50,193 nucleotides of DNA. Origin: Argonema antarcticum A004/B2. GTDB lineage: Bacteria; Cyanobacteriota; Cyanobacteriia; Cyanobacteriales; Aerosakkonemataceae. Location: positions 1 to 50,193 of the forward strand of contig NZ_JAIQZN010000054.1 in NCBI RefSeq assembly GCF_023333585.1, written 5' to 3'. The notes beneath the pieces are model-generated. The model saw nothing but the letters and a program-made list of their open reading frames with translations, had not been told where the DNA came from and ran no database searches. A program made the position numbers and the translations under genes. This document shows, piece by piece, positions 8,923 through 17,334 of the stretch; within the stretch, counting starts at the first letter, position 1, and every line of letters begins with the position of its first letter.

Positions 8923-10607
8923 AAGCCATTACTTTTTTGATCCATACACATCAACCAATTCTTGCTACATCATTACAAGGCGATCCAAACAGTGATGTTT
9001 CTTATCCTTATATTCCTGGTAGCATGATTCGCGGAATGTTGATTAGTCGGTATTTAAGGGAACATACAATCCCAGAAGCAGACATTTTGGATAACACAGA
9101 AGTAACGCGATTATTTTTTGACAGTACAACTCGTTATTTGAATGCTTATCCTTATATTGCCAATAACTCTGACAGTGATGACAAGAACCGCTGTTTGCCT
9201 ATTCCACGTTGTTTGTACAAAAATAAAGGAATAGAATTTTCTGAGGGGGAAGAGCAAGAGGTTTATGATTTTAGTCAAAATAAACCTAATGATGACGATT
9301 TTTCACCCAAATCATTAGGAGAGGATATTTTTTGTAGAGTTGAATACAGGGATATACAACTCTATAAGGTTAAGCGTAGAATTAACATTCACAATCAGCG
9401 CGATCGCAAACGTGGTAGAGGCACTGATGGAAGTGGTGCAGTATTTCGCTACGATGCCATTGATGCAGGTCAAACTTTTCAATCCGTCGTTTTATGCGAT
9501 TCTGAAAAAGATGCTGAAATCATTAATTTATTACTGACTCATCCACAGGAGAAAGAACAGATTAACGCTTGGCTAGGTGGTTCTCAAAGTGCCGGTTATG
9601 GTCATGTCACAATTGAATTATTACCTGATGAAAATAACTGGAATGAGGTAAAAGATGAAAATAACTGGAATGAGGTAAAAATTGATTGGGAAGACAGGAG
9701 TGAGCGCCAAAATAATTTAACCATTACTCTTCTGAGCGACACAACTTTACGCGATGATTACGGTCAAAATACAACCGCTACTCAGGAACTTGTCAAGGTA
9801 GTTTCTGAAACTTTAGGAGTACAGCTTAAGCATATAGATACCTATGCCACCAGCACAATTGTGGGAGGATTTAACCGTAAATGGGGTTTGCCCTTACCGC
9901 AAGTCGCAGCTTTTGCAGCAGGAAGTGTTTTTGTCTTCAAATCAGAACCATTAGAGTCTCAAAAAGTTGATAATTTAGAAAGACAAGGGATAGGAGAAAG
10001 GCGAGTTGATGGTTTTGGTCGTATTGTCTTTAACTGGTTAAGAGAAGAAAGCACTTTTTCGGCTATTAAAATAGACTCTACAGCAAATTCTAAACCAGAG
10101 GAAAAACCTTTAAGTCCAGAATCTCAAGAAATTTCTCAAAGGATGGCAGAAAGACTACTGAGGCAAAAATTAGATGAGTTACTACTAGAAAGGTTAGAAG
10201 CTAATACCCCAAAAGATTCTACTAAAATTTCCAATAGTCAACTGTCAAGGTTGATGATTGTAGCCAGAAAAGCTTTGGCTGAAGGCAAGCCAGATCCACT
10301 TTATGAATTACTTGGTAGAGATGAAAATTCTGATAACTTGACTAAGACTGCTCGTACTCAGTTTAAACAAACTGAAATGAGCAATGGGAAAAAATTAGAT
10401 GAGCAAATTAGAGACTGGTTAAAAAATCCTGATATTTGGATTCTTTCGGCTTGGGGGTCAAGACCTACAGTTAGAAATAGACCGAGAGTTACTATTGCTC
10501 AACAATCAGAAATTCTGGATGATAATAACCAGTTATCACTAGAGTACACCCTCCGTCTGATTATTGCAGTTACTAAAAAAATGATGAAGGATAAAAACAA
10601 TGACTAA
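8919..10607 (+). CDS. csx10: Csx10, Cas5-like RAMP with a helical C-terminal extension
   Basis: Type III-D signature RAMP, expected to cap the 5' handle of the crRNA as Cas5 does. The N-terminus (ITFLIHTHQPILATSLQGD, YIPGSMIRGML) matches Csx10. A first glycine-rich loop is GGSQSAGYGHV near residue 225-235 and a second RAMP half follows (ITLLSDTTLRDDYG ... GIGERRVDGFGRIVFNW). After about residue 375 comes a helix-rich, charged tail of about 180 residues with no RAMP motifs, which could supply the Cas11 small-subunit function, as in the fused III-Dv subunit; no separate small-subunit gene is seen. A perfect 27-base tandem duplication lies between the two halves. Overlaps both neighbours by a few bases. 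Confidence 0.85.
   Translation: MKAITFLIHTHQPILATSLQGDPNSDVSYPYIPGSMIRGMLISRYLREHTIPEADILDNTEVTRLFFDSTTRYLNAYPYIANNSDSDDKNRCLPIPRCLYKNKGIEFSEGEEQEVYDFSQNKPNDDDFSPKSLGEDIFCRVEYRDIQLYKVKRRINIHNQRDRKRGRGTDGSGAVFRYDAIDAGQTFQSVVLCDSEKDAEIINLLLTHPQEKEQINAWLGGSQSAGYGHVTIELLPDENNWNEVKDENNWNEVKIDWEDRSERQNNLTITLLSDTTLRDDYGQNTTATQELVKVVSETLGVQLKHIDTYATSTIVGGFNRKWGLPLPQVAAFAAGSVFVFKSEPLESQKVDNLERQGIGERRVDGFGRIVFNWLREESTFSAIKIDSTANSKPEEKPLSPESQEISQRMAERLLRQKLDELLLERLEANTPKDSTKISNSQLSRLMIVARKALAEGKPDPLYELLGRDENSDNLTKTARTQFKQTEMSNGKKLDEQIRDWLKNPDIWILSAWGSRPTVRNRPRVTIAQQSEILDDNNQLSLEYTLRLIIAVTKKMMKDKNND
9627..9680 (+). repeat. 27-base perfect tandem duplication inside csx10
   Basis: Two identical 27-base units (9627-9653 and 9654-9680) encode the nonapeptide DENNWNEVK twice in frame. 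It lies in the linker between the two RAMP halves, so the reading frame and presumably the fold are kept. Confidence 0.95.
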
Positions 10608-12159
10608 ACTCTATAGAACCGACCATCGAAATATTATTAAGCGTATTATTGTACGCGGTACTTTGGTGCTTGATACACCAACTTGTTTAGGCACAGGAGA
10701 TGCAGATAGTCCCACCGATTTACCGTTGCTGCGGGATAGCCTTGATGATAAATATGCTTTGCTCACAGGTTCATCAATTGCTGGTGCATTAAGGAACTAT
10801 TTACGGGAAAAAAATAAGGGATATGGAGAAAGCGATCGCCGTTATGATCGAGCAGTTTTACTATTTGGAGATCTGTTCTCTTATAAGGATGAAAAAGATA
10901 AAAGTGAACCGGAAAAAATTAAATTAAGGGAAGATGATACCCAAAGTCCTTTAATTATTGATGATGCGATCAGCACTAAACCCATCCAATCCGAACTCAG
11001 AGATGGAGTAAAAATCAATAGCATCACTCGTACTGCGGCTGATAAAGCTAAATACGACTTAGAGTTACTGCAAGCCGGAACTGAATTTGCTGTGTGTTTT
11101 GAATTGTTGATTGATAAAAAAGAAGAAGATAAAAGCAAACAGGACGTTTATGAAGCTGAGTTATGCAAAGGATTAGCGATCGCACTCCAAGGCTTAGAAC
11201 CTAAAAATGGTTCAAAAAGTGGCGAAATTTGCCTTGGCATGAAAAAGCGGCGGGGTTTTGGTCGCTGTCATGTTAAAGAGTGGCAGGTTTGGAATTTCGA
11301 TCTAACAGATGCAAGCGATCGCATGGCTTGGTTACTCTTCGATCGCGAATGCACCAACAAGCTACCTGTTGTTACAAACAAAATCGCTGATGCTTTAGGG
11401 GAGGTATTAGATGAGGGAGAAGATCGGCGCGATCGCTTCCTCATCCACGCCACCTTTAAATTAGTCGGTTCTCTCCTAATTCGTTCCGGTCAAGCTGCAA
11501 CCGGACGCGCTCCTGATGTTGTACACTTGAAATCTTATCGACCAGATAAGCCCAATCCAGAATCAGTATTATCCGGTACGAGTTTAGCAGGAGTATTGCG
11601 TCATAGAGCAGAACGTATTGTCAAAACATTGGGTAGTTGTTCGCCAATTGTCGATAAGTTATTTGGTTATGTTGTAGGTAAGCAATCCCAAGCTAGCCGT
11701 TTAGTTGTTCACGAAAAAGTTATTGAAAAGGCAACTGAGTTAGTGCAAAATAGAATTGCGATCGATCGCTTTACAGGGGGTGCATATCATGGAGCATTAT
11801 TTGACGAACAACCTATTTTTGGTGGTGATGAAACTTGCGTCACAATTGAATTAGAGTTGCGTCAGCCAAAAGAGTATGAAATTGGGTTATTATTGCTATT
11901 AATCAAAGATTTGTGGACAATGGATTTACCTGTAGGGGGTGAAAGTAGCATTGGACGGGGACGTTTAAAGGGAATCAAGGCAGATTTAATTCGACATCAT
12001 CCAAAAGAGCCGAAAGGATGGACAATTGCTGAAGCCAACGGAAGTTTACAAGTTATGAATTTAGCAGATCCAAAACAGTCAGAAGATTTAGTCAAAGATG
12101 AGCTAGAAAGATTTGTTAAAGCTTTGCTAAAAGAATTAGGAAAAGAGGTGGAAGTATGA
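10600..12159 (+). CDS. double RAMP (Cas7-2x-like) subunit
   Basis: A 519-residue fusion of two RAMP domains. The first has LDTPTCLGTGDADSPTDLP with acidic residues Asp34, Asp36 and Asp40, then LTGSSIAGALRNYL and the G-loop KKRRGFGRCHV near residue 220. The second has LLIRSGQAATGRAPDVVHLK, then LSGTSLAGVLRHRAER, and the final G-loop GGESSIGRGRLKG. This pattern matches the tandem Cas7 subunit of III-D complexes, which provides two backbone positions and probable RNA-cleaving aspartates. It overlaps csx10 by eight bases. Its stop overlaps a short ATG-started frame that precedes the first DUF29 gene. Confidence 0.85.
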   Translation: MTKLYRTDHRNIIKRIIVRGTLVLDTPTCLGTGDADSPTDLPLLRDSLDDKYALLTGSSIAGALRNYLREKNKGYGESDRRYDRAVLLFGDLFSYKDEKDKSEPEKIKLREDDTQSPLIIDDAISTKPIQSELRDGVKINSITRTAADKAKYDLELLQAGTEFAVCFELLIDKKEEDKSKQDVYEAELCKGLAIALQGLEPKNGSKSGEICLGMKKRRGFGRCHVKEWQVWNFDLTDASDRMAWLLFDRECTNKLPVVTNKIADALGEVLDEGEDRRDRFLIHATFKLVGSLLIRSGQAATGRAPDVVHLKSYRPDKPNPESVLSGTSLAGVLRHRAERIVKTLGSCSPIVDKLFGYVVGKQSQASRLVVHEKVIEKATELVQNRIAIDRFTGGAYHGALFDEQPIFGGDETCVTIELELRQPKEYEIGLLLLLIKDLWTMDLPVGGESSIGRGRLKGIKADLIRHHPKEPKGWTIAEANGSLQVMNLADPKQSEDLVKDELERFVKALLKELGKEVEV

Positions 12160-12224
12160 GTGAAAACACAAAGCGATCGCAAAGCCCATCCAAGATACCA
12201 ATCACAAAATACTATGGAGGTTGA
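12156..12224 (+). other. 22-codon open frame coupled to the double-RAMP stop
   Basis: ATG at 12156 overlaps the preceding TGA (ATGA) and reads 22 codons (MSENTKRSQSPSKIPITKYY then two Gly) to a stop at 12224. The sequence GGAGG at its end serves as the probable Shine-Dalgarno for the DUF29 gene at 12231. It may be a coupling leader or the stub of a lost operon gene. Function unknown. Confidence 0.3.
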
Positions 12225-12230
12225 TAGACA

Positions 12231-12683
12231 ATGCAAACTGAAACTAAAATATCTCTTTACGAACGGGACTTTGCTTTATGGATTGAGGATGTGACAGCAA
12301 AATTAAAAGCACGAGATTTTGATAATCTTGATATTGATAATGTGCTTGAGGAGATCGAAGCTTTGGGAAAATCACAAAGACGGGAGGTTAAAAGCCGTTT
12401 ACAAACTTTGCTAGCACATATTTTGAAACGAATGTACGTTGACAGTCCATTAAATTATAATGGCTGGGAGCGAACAATACGAGAACAGTGCAAAGAATTA
12501 AAACTTTTGTTTGAACAATCTCCGAGTTTAAAGGGATACTATACAGAAGTTTTTGAGAACGTTTGGCAGTCGTCACTGTCTGAAGTACAGCAGGAGTATA
12601 AGAAGACAGAATTTCCTGAAGTGTGGCAGTTTAGCAGCGATGTTGATAGTGTCCTAAATGAAAATTTCTGGGAGGAGATATGA
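12231..12683 (+). CDS. DUF29 family protein (copy 1)
   Basis: A 150-residue DUF29 protein: LYERDFALWIEDVTAKLKAR, then DNVLEEIEALGKSQRREV, LLAHILKRMYV and the C-terminal EFPEVWQF. DUF29 proteins are common in cyanobacteria and occur in many copies; no biochemical role is established that I can name. The likely fold is all-helical. It lies in the III-D operon, after GGAGG at 12216-12220, and overlaps csx19 by four bases (ATGA). It is clearly related to the copy at 13852, with roughly half of the residues the same by eye. Confidence 0.85.
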   Translation: MQTETKISLYERDFALWIEDVTAKLKARDFDNLDIDNVLEEIEALGKSQRREVKSRLQTLLAHILKRMYVDSPLNYNGWERTIREQCKELKLLFEQSPSLKGYYTEVFENVWQSSLSEVQQEYKKTEFPEVWQFSSDVDSVLNENFWEEI

Positions 12684-13240
12684 AACCAGAAATTATTACA
12701 GATTGTGGCGAACGGCAATTTGCTAGTAACGACGCTCTAAAAAAATGGCTCACCGATTACCACCTAACTTATTTATTAGCTCATGCTGATGATGGTGTAA
12801 TTTGGGGACGCTTTGATAATGGAAAGTTAACTATTGCTAATGAAGTATTTACTAAGCCTGATTTCTATTTTCCACCGTTACGGTTATCGACTCTGCAACA
12901 GTGTCGCATTTTTGGACAGCAAGGTGAAGTATTGCTCTGGAAGTATGGGGAAAAGTGGAAATGGCGATTTATTGGTAATCCACAAGAAGACTTTATACCA
13001 GAGTCTCAAATACTTTGGGGAACTCAACTAGAAGAAGAACCTAAAAATGGTTTTACATTAGTTTCAGATGGTTCTCAAGGTCTAAAACACGCTGTCCCTT
13101 TAATCAATATTCCATTTAGTCCAGACAAAAAGAATTTATATCGCCCGATTCGTTTAGAAGTTCGTCACTATATCGACTATGATGATAGTGGAGTGGCAAA
13201 AATTTATCTGAGTCGGTTAGTTGATTTACGAGGAACCTAA
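12680..13240 (+). CDS. csx19: Csx19, type III-D accessory subunit
   Basis: A 186-residue protein of the Csx19 (TIGR03984) family, which accompanies type III-D loci and is a component of the III-Dv effector. Recognisable parts are WLTDYHLTYLLAHADDGVIWGRF near residues 24-46, the aromatic FPPLRLSTLQQCRIFG and the C-terminal RPIRLEVRHYIDYDDSG. It is not a RAMP and has no obvious catalytic motif. Start overlaps the DUF29 stop, so translation is coupled. The next gene starts two bases after its stop. Confidence 0.8.
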   Translation: MKPEIITDCGERQFASNDALKKWLTDYHLTYLLAHADDGVIWGRFDNGKLTIANEVFTKPDFYFPPLRLSTLQQCRIFGQQGEVLLWKYGEKWKWRFIGNPQEDFIPESQILWGTQLEEEPKNGFTLVSDGSQGLKHAVPLINIPFSPDKKNLYRPIRLEVRHYIDYDDSGVAKIYLSRLVDLRGT

Positions 13241-13242
13241 TT

Positions 13243-13818
13243 ATGATCGCGAATCCTCAAGACTATCAAAAAATGACGGCGGAAGAATACCTAGAATGGG
13301 AAGCAAAGCAGGAACTTCGCCATGAATATGTTGATGGCGAAATCTTCGCGATGACAGGGGGGAGTATTCCTCATAACGACATTGCCCTGAACTTCTATAG
13401 GGCTTTATATCCTCATCTGCGTCAGAGAGGCTGTCGAGTTAATGTGTCGGATGTGAAAGTTCAGGCTAATCAAAACAGTCGTTATTTCTATCCTGATTTG
13501 GTTGTTAGTTGTCACCCTGATGACTTAAAATCTCGTCAATTTATCAATTATCCTAAAGTTATTATTGAAGTGCTTTCCCCTAGTACAGCAAGTTACAATC
13601 GCACTAAAAAGCTAAAATATTATCGTCAGATACCGACTTTGCAAGAATACGTCTTAGTGGACTCAGAAGAAATAGCAGTTGAGGTTTATCATCGGGGGGA
13701 AGGGAAAATGTGGCATTATTATGAGTATGCAGAAGGGGATGCGATCGCATTACAAAGCATTGAGTTTGAGTGTGCGATTGATGTGGTGTATGAAGGTGTT
13801 ATATTCGGTAATGAATAA
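13243..13818 (+). CDS. Uma2 family (DUF820) putative nuclease
   Basis: A 191-residue Uma2/DUF820 protein with a PD-(D/E)XK-type fold. N-terminal MTAEEYLEWE and RHEYVDGEIFAMTGG are typical, followed by a YPDLVVSC strand (motif Asp), VIIEVLSPST (the usual position of the E-x-lysine-like motif, here E-V-L) and YVLVDSEE. The family is greatly expanded in filamentous cyanobacteria and its cellular role is unclear. Its place between csx19 and the second DUF29 gene, two bases after csx19, could be a passenger insertion or a real accessory. Confidence 0.88.
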   Translation: MIANPQDYQKMTAEEYLEWEAKQELRHEYVDGEIFAMTGGSIPHNDIALNFYRALYPHLRQRGCRVNVSDVKVQANQNSRYFYPDLVVSCHPDDLKSRQFINYPKVIIEVLSPSTASYNRTKKLKYYRQIPTLQEYVLVDSEEIAVEVYHRGEGKMWHYYEYAEGDAIALQSIEFECAIDVVYEGVIFGNE

Positions 13819-13851
13819 GAGTTATGGATTTAATTATGTACGAAAAAGATT

Positions 13852-14310
13852 ATGAAGAAAATGATTCCCAAAAATGATACTCTTTACGAGCAAGATTTTG
13901 TGGCTTGGTGCGAAGATACTGCGGCTAAACTGAGAAGACGGGATATTGATAACCTAGATTTTGATAATTTGATTGAGGAGATAGAAAGTTTGGGAAGAAG
14001 CGATCGCCGGGAATTGAGAAACCGATTAATGGTACTACTTGCTCATATTCTCAAGCGGATGTATGTCAATAGTCCTGAAAATTTCAATGGGTGGGAATTA
14101 ACGATTATCGAACAAAGGCGACAAATTCGAGATTTATTAGAAGAATCCCCCAGTCTCAAACCTTATCTAGTAGAAATATTAGCTAAAGTTTGTGTTAATG
14201 CTTTAGAGAGTGTTCAATTTGAGTATAAACAAACAGAGTTTCCTGATAGCTGGCAATTTGATGTTGAAACTGATGTACTTTTATCTAAAAAATACTGGGA
14301 GGAGCAATAG
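13852..14310 (+). CDS. DUF29 family protein (copy 2)
   Basis: A 152-residue paralogue of the DUF29 protein at 12231, with the same blocks in order: LYEQDFVAWCEDTAAKLRRR, LIEEIESLGRSDRRELRNR, LLAHILKRMYV, ESPSLKPYL and EFPDSWQF. It ends at the base before the start of the last RAMP gene, so it is within the operon. The two DUF29 copies frame csx19 and Uma2. They have diverged too far for a recent duplication, so either an old duplication or two separate acquisitions is possible. Confidence 0.85.
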   Translation: MKKMIPKNDTLYEQDFVAWCEDTAAKLRRRDIDNLDFDNLIEEIESLGRSDRRELRNRLMVLLAHILKRMYVNSPENFNGWELTIIEQRRQIRDLLEESPSLKPYLVEILAKVCVNALESVQFEYKQTEFPDSWQFDVETDVLLSKKYWEEQ

Positions 14311-16419
14311 ATGAGTCCTAAGCATATTAACCATGTACCAGAATCAATTCCAGATCGAGACGGAAAAAGTATTCCGCGCCGTGCTGTTGCACCTTACAAC
14401 TTTGTTGAACTTCCTGAAAATATAGTTCCAGCAGAGCCAATACCAACACATAACTGTTACCATGATAACCGTCATACTGGTACAATTAAGTGTACCTTAA
14501 CTACTTCATCACCGTTGTACATTCGCTGTGGAATGTTCCAGGATGACTTTGCTAAGTTTGGTGGTAAATCTGATGAAGAGTTAACGGAAGAAGAAGAAAA
14601 GGAAAAAAGTAAAAATCTTGCTCCATTCTTTGAGAATCCTGCTAATCAATATTCTACTATCCCTGGTAGTAGTTTACGCGGTATGCTAAGGAGTTTAGTG
14701 GAAATTATTAGCTACAGCAAGATTGATAAAGTGGCAGATAAACAGCTAATTTATAGAGCTTTTGCTGACACTACATCTTTAGGAGAATTTTACCGCGATC
14801 GCTTACTACAAGAAGAAGGCGAACGTCAGTATTCTTTTCTAATGCAAGCTGGTTATCTGATTAAAACTCAACAAGGTTCTGGCTGGGCAATCCAACCAGC
14901 TAAGAATCTGGTTGAAGGTACATCTTTTGTCAAGATAGATATATCACAAATTAAGAATTTAGTGAAATCTCGTTGGCATGAGATCAAACACGCTAGCAAA
15001 GTAACTGTTCATGTTGAGTCAATGACTTGGCATCCTCATAAAGGAGGATTTATCGAACTGTACTATGCAAAAGCAGTGCCACCATTTGGACATCACTCAA
15101 AACACCAAGGAGTTTTGGTAGAAACAGGTGGAATGCCAGGAAAGAAAAAAATGGAGTGTGTAATTGGTTTACCCGATGATGACGCTCAACTAATCCACAT
15201 TCCAGATTATCCAGAGTCAATGATTCAGGACTATAAAGAGCAGCTAACAAAAGAGCAGAAAAAGCTCCTCGGTAAAGATGGTGTTCTAAAACCTATGCAC
15301 CCTGTCTTCTATCTAATGGAGGAAGGCAAGCTGGTATTTTTTGGACACACAATGATGTTTCGCTTACCTTACAAGGAATCGATCAAAAACTTTATTCCCG
15401 AACCTAACTATAAATTTCTTCCAGATTATTCTTACAATTCTCCAACTCTCGATTTAACAGAAGCTATTTTTGGATTTGTTAAGGACACTAAACAAAAGGA
15501 ACATCAGGCGCAAGTTGGAAGAGTATTTATCAGTGATGCCAAGTGTCAAAAACCTGCTGCTGAGGACATCTGGCTTAAAGGTAATGCCATTCAATCAATA
15601 CCTCTCAAAATCTTGGATACCCCTAAACCTACAACATTTCAGCATTACTTAGTTCAGGATAGTGATAAACCGGAGCAATTAAGACATTATGCAAGCTCAT
15701 CTAAAGAAACAATAATTCGGGGTCACAAAGTCTATTGGCACAAAGGGAATGTAGGAGAAAGTAAAATTGAGGATAAAAAATCAAGCCGCACAGATATTAA
15801 GCCTATCAAAGAGAATGTATCTTTTGACTTTACTATCTGGTTTGAAAATTTAAGCGAAGTTGAGTTAGGTGCTTTGTTGTGGGTGCTAAATATTGCTGCT
15901 GACAAAAATTACCGCTTATCGCTAGGCATGGGTAAACCTTTGGGAATGGGAGCAGCGCAGATTATTACATCCGAGTTTTCATTAAGTATCCGTCATCATC
16001 GATACACTCACCTGTTCCAAGATTGTAATTGGGAAACAGGGAATAATTTTAACATTGATCCTAATGAAGTTAAAGAAACTTGTTTACAGAAGTTTGAGGA
16101 TTACATTCTCAAACATACTGAAGCTCAATCTAAACATTTACATGATGTGTCGCGAATTCAAAGCCTTTTAAAAATGCTGCGTTGGCCTGGTGTTGCAGGA
16201 AATTCAAGCCGATACATGGAAATTGAGCGTAAGCAACAACCTTGTATTGGCAAGTTAGGAACAAATGGCAAAGCTAACGAATATAAAAGTCGCCCAGTTT
16301 TGCCAACACCTTCTCAAGTGATAAAAGACGATCAAAAAAAAGACTATCCAGGTTCTTCACCATCTTCAGGAGGGAATAATTCTGCTGCTTTAGCTAGACC
16401 ACAAAAACTCAAGCATTGA
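14311..16419 (+). CDS. RAMP protein, TIGR03986-like (Cas7 with insertion)
   Basis: A 702-residue RAMP protein typical of III-D loci. It begins with a proline-rich leader (IPRRAVAPYNFVELPENIV), then the RAMP strand TIKCTLTTSSPLYIRCG and the loop SSLRGMLRSLVEI, a long middle region of about 350 residues, another conserved block RVFISDAKCQKP and the G-rich LSLGMGKPLGMGAAQI near residues 545-560. It probably forms the crRNA 3'-proximal Cas7-insertion subunit of the complex; this is by analogy with III-Dv. The last 90 residues are low in conservation and Ser/Gln/Lys-rich. Start codon directly follows the DUF29 stop. Confidence 0.82.
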   Translation: MSPKHINHVPESIPDRDGKSIPRRAVAPYNFVELPENIVPAEPIPTHNCYHDNRHTGTIKCTLTTSSPLYIRCGMFQDDFAKFGGKSDEELTEEEEKEKSKNLAPFFENPANQYSTIPGSSLRGMLRSLVEIISYSKIDKVADKQLIYRAFADTTSLGEFYRDRLLQEEGERQYSFLMQAGYLIKTQQGSGWAIQPAKNLVEGTSFVKIDISQIKNLVKSRWHEIKHASKVTVHVESMTWHPHKGGFIELYYAKAVPPFGHHSKHQGVLVETGGMPGKKKMECVIGLPDDDAQLIHIPDYPESMIQDYKEQLTKEQKKLLGKDGVLKPMHPVFYLMEEGKLVFFGHTMMFRLPYKESIKNFIPEPNYKFLPDYSYNSPTLDLTEAIFGFVKDTKQKEHQAQVGRVFISDAKCQKPAAEDIWLKGNAIQSIPLKILDTPKPTTFQHYLVQDSDKPEQLRHYASSSKETIIRGHKVYWHKGNVGESKIEDKKSSRTDIKPIKENVSFDFTIWFENLSEVELGALLWVLNIAADKNYRLSLGMGKPLGMGAAQIITSEFSLSIRHHRYTHLFQDCNWETGNNFNIDPNEVKETCLQKFEDYILKHTEAQSKHLHDVSRIQSLLKMLRWPGVAGNSSRYMEIERKQQPCIGKLGTNGKANEYKSRPVLPTPSQVIKDDQKKDYPGSSPSSGGNNSAALARPQKLKH

Positions 16420-16514
16420 AATGCGATCGCACCCTTAATTCCCCATTTCATTAAGTTCGATCGCACCCTTCCAATTCTGCTAAACTATACTCAGACTTAA
16501 TTTAGGAGTCCAAT

Positions 16515-17135
16515 ATGTCTTTCAGCAATTACAAAAGCATCAGCGCAGTCCTCAAGGAATTTCAAATCACCTACACCGAAGCAGATTTTATAATCGAAAC
16601 CCCCTTTAATATTCCTCAATACTTTCGCGAAGACTTGCAATTTGTAATGAGAGAAGGAGTCGTTAATAACTCAGAGTTTGCCATTTGTGAAAACTTGATT
16701 TATCCAGTCCTTAAAGAAACATGGAAATGCTATTTCCAGAAATTAATTTTGTGGAGTCACCAATCGTTAAATTATGATGAAAAATTATCTGGCTTTCCAG
16801 AATATATTATTGCCAAGCGATCGAAGTTGGGGAAAGTTGTTTTTGAACAACCCTATCTGCTTTTAGTTGAGGCAAAACAGGATAAGTTTGAGGAAGGATG
16901 GGGACAATGCCTAGCTGAAATGGTGGCAGCACAACGACTTAATGCAGAACCATCACTTATTGTTTTTGGAATTGTCTCTAATGGAAAAATGTGGCAATTT
17001 GGCAAACTGCAATCTAATGCCTTTATCCAACATACTATTCCTTATAGTATTTATGAATTAGATCAACTTTTTGCAGCAGTTAACTACATTTTTCAACAGT
17101 GTATTTTACAGTTAGATGAACTGGTAGCGGCTTAA
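16515..17135 (+). CDS. PD-(D/E)XK-like protein, tandem copy 1
   Basis: A 206-residue cyanobacterial protein with no name known to me. The central motif set SGFPEYIIAKRS ... YLLLVEAKQDKFEEGWGQCLAEM fits a PD-(D/E)XK nuclease fold: an acidic residue in PEY, the E-A-K pair, and a Gln on the next helix. Related genes occur in multiple copies in filamentous cyanobacteria. The Shine-Dalgarno TAGGAG is at 16503-16508. It has a close paralogue at 17335, and the 95 bases upstream are partly repeated there too. Whether it works with the CRISPR locus or is simply a neighbour cannot be told. Confidence 0.65.
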   Translation: MSFSNYKSISAVLKEFQITYTEADFIIETPFNIPQYFREDLQFVMREGVVNNSEFAICENLIYPVLKETWKCYFQKLILWSHQSLNYDEKLSGFPEYIIAKRSKLGKVVFEQPYLLLVEAKQDKFEEGWGQCLAEMVAAQRLNAEPSLIVFGIVSNGKMWQFGKLQSNAFIQHTIPYSIYELDQLFAAVNYIFQQCILQLDELVAA

Positions 17136-17334
17136 TCTAGCAAAGTAATAAAGCGCGTAGGCGAATCGCACCCTTAATTCCCCATCTTATCAAAAGCGAC
17201 TGAATGCTGAGGTGATATAGTTAGAATTGAAAGCAATAAGGGAAAAGCGATACCTGCGGCTGGCTACGTCTACGCGCTCTAAACCTTTTAAAATTAAATC
17301 AATAGACGATCGAAACCATTTATAGGAGGTAAAT

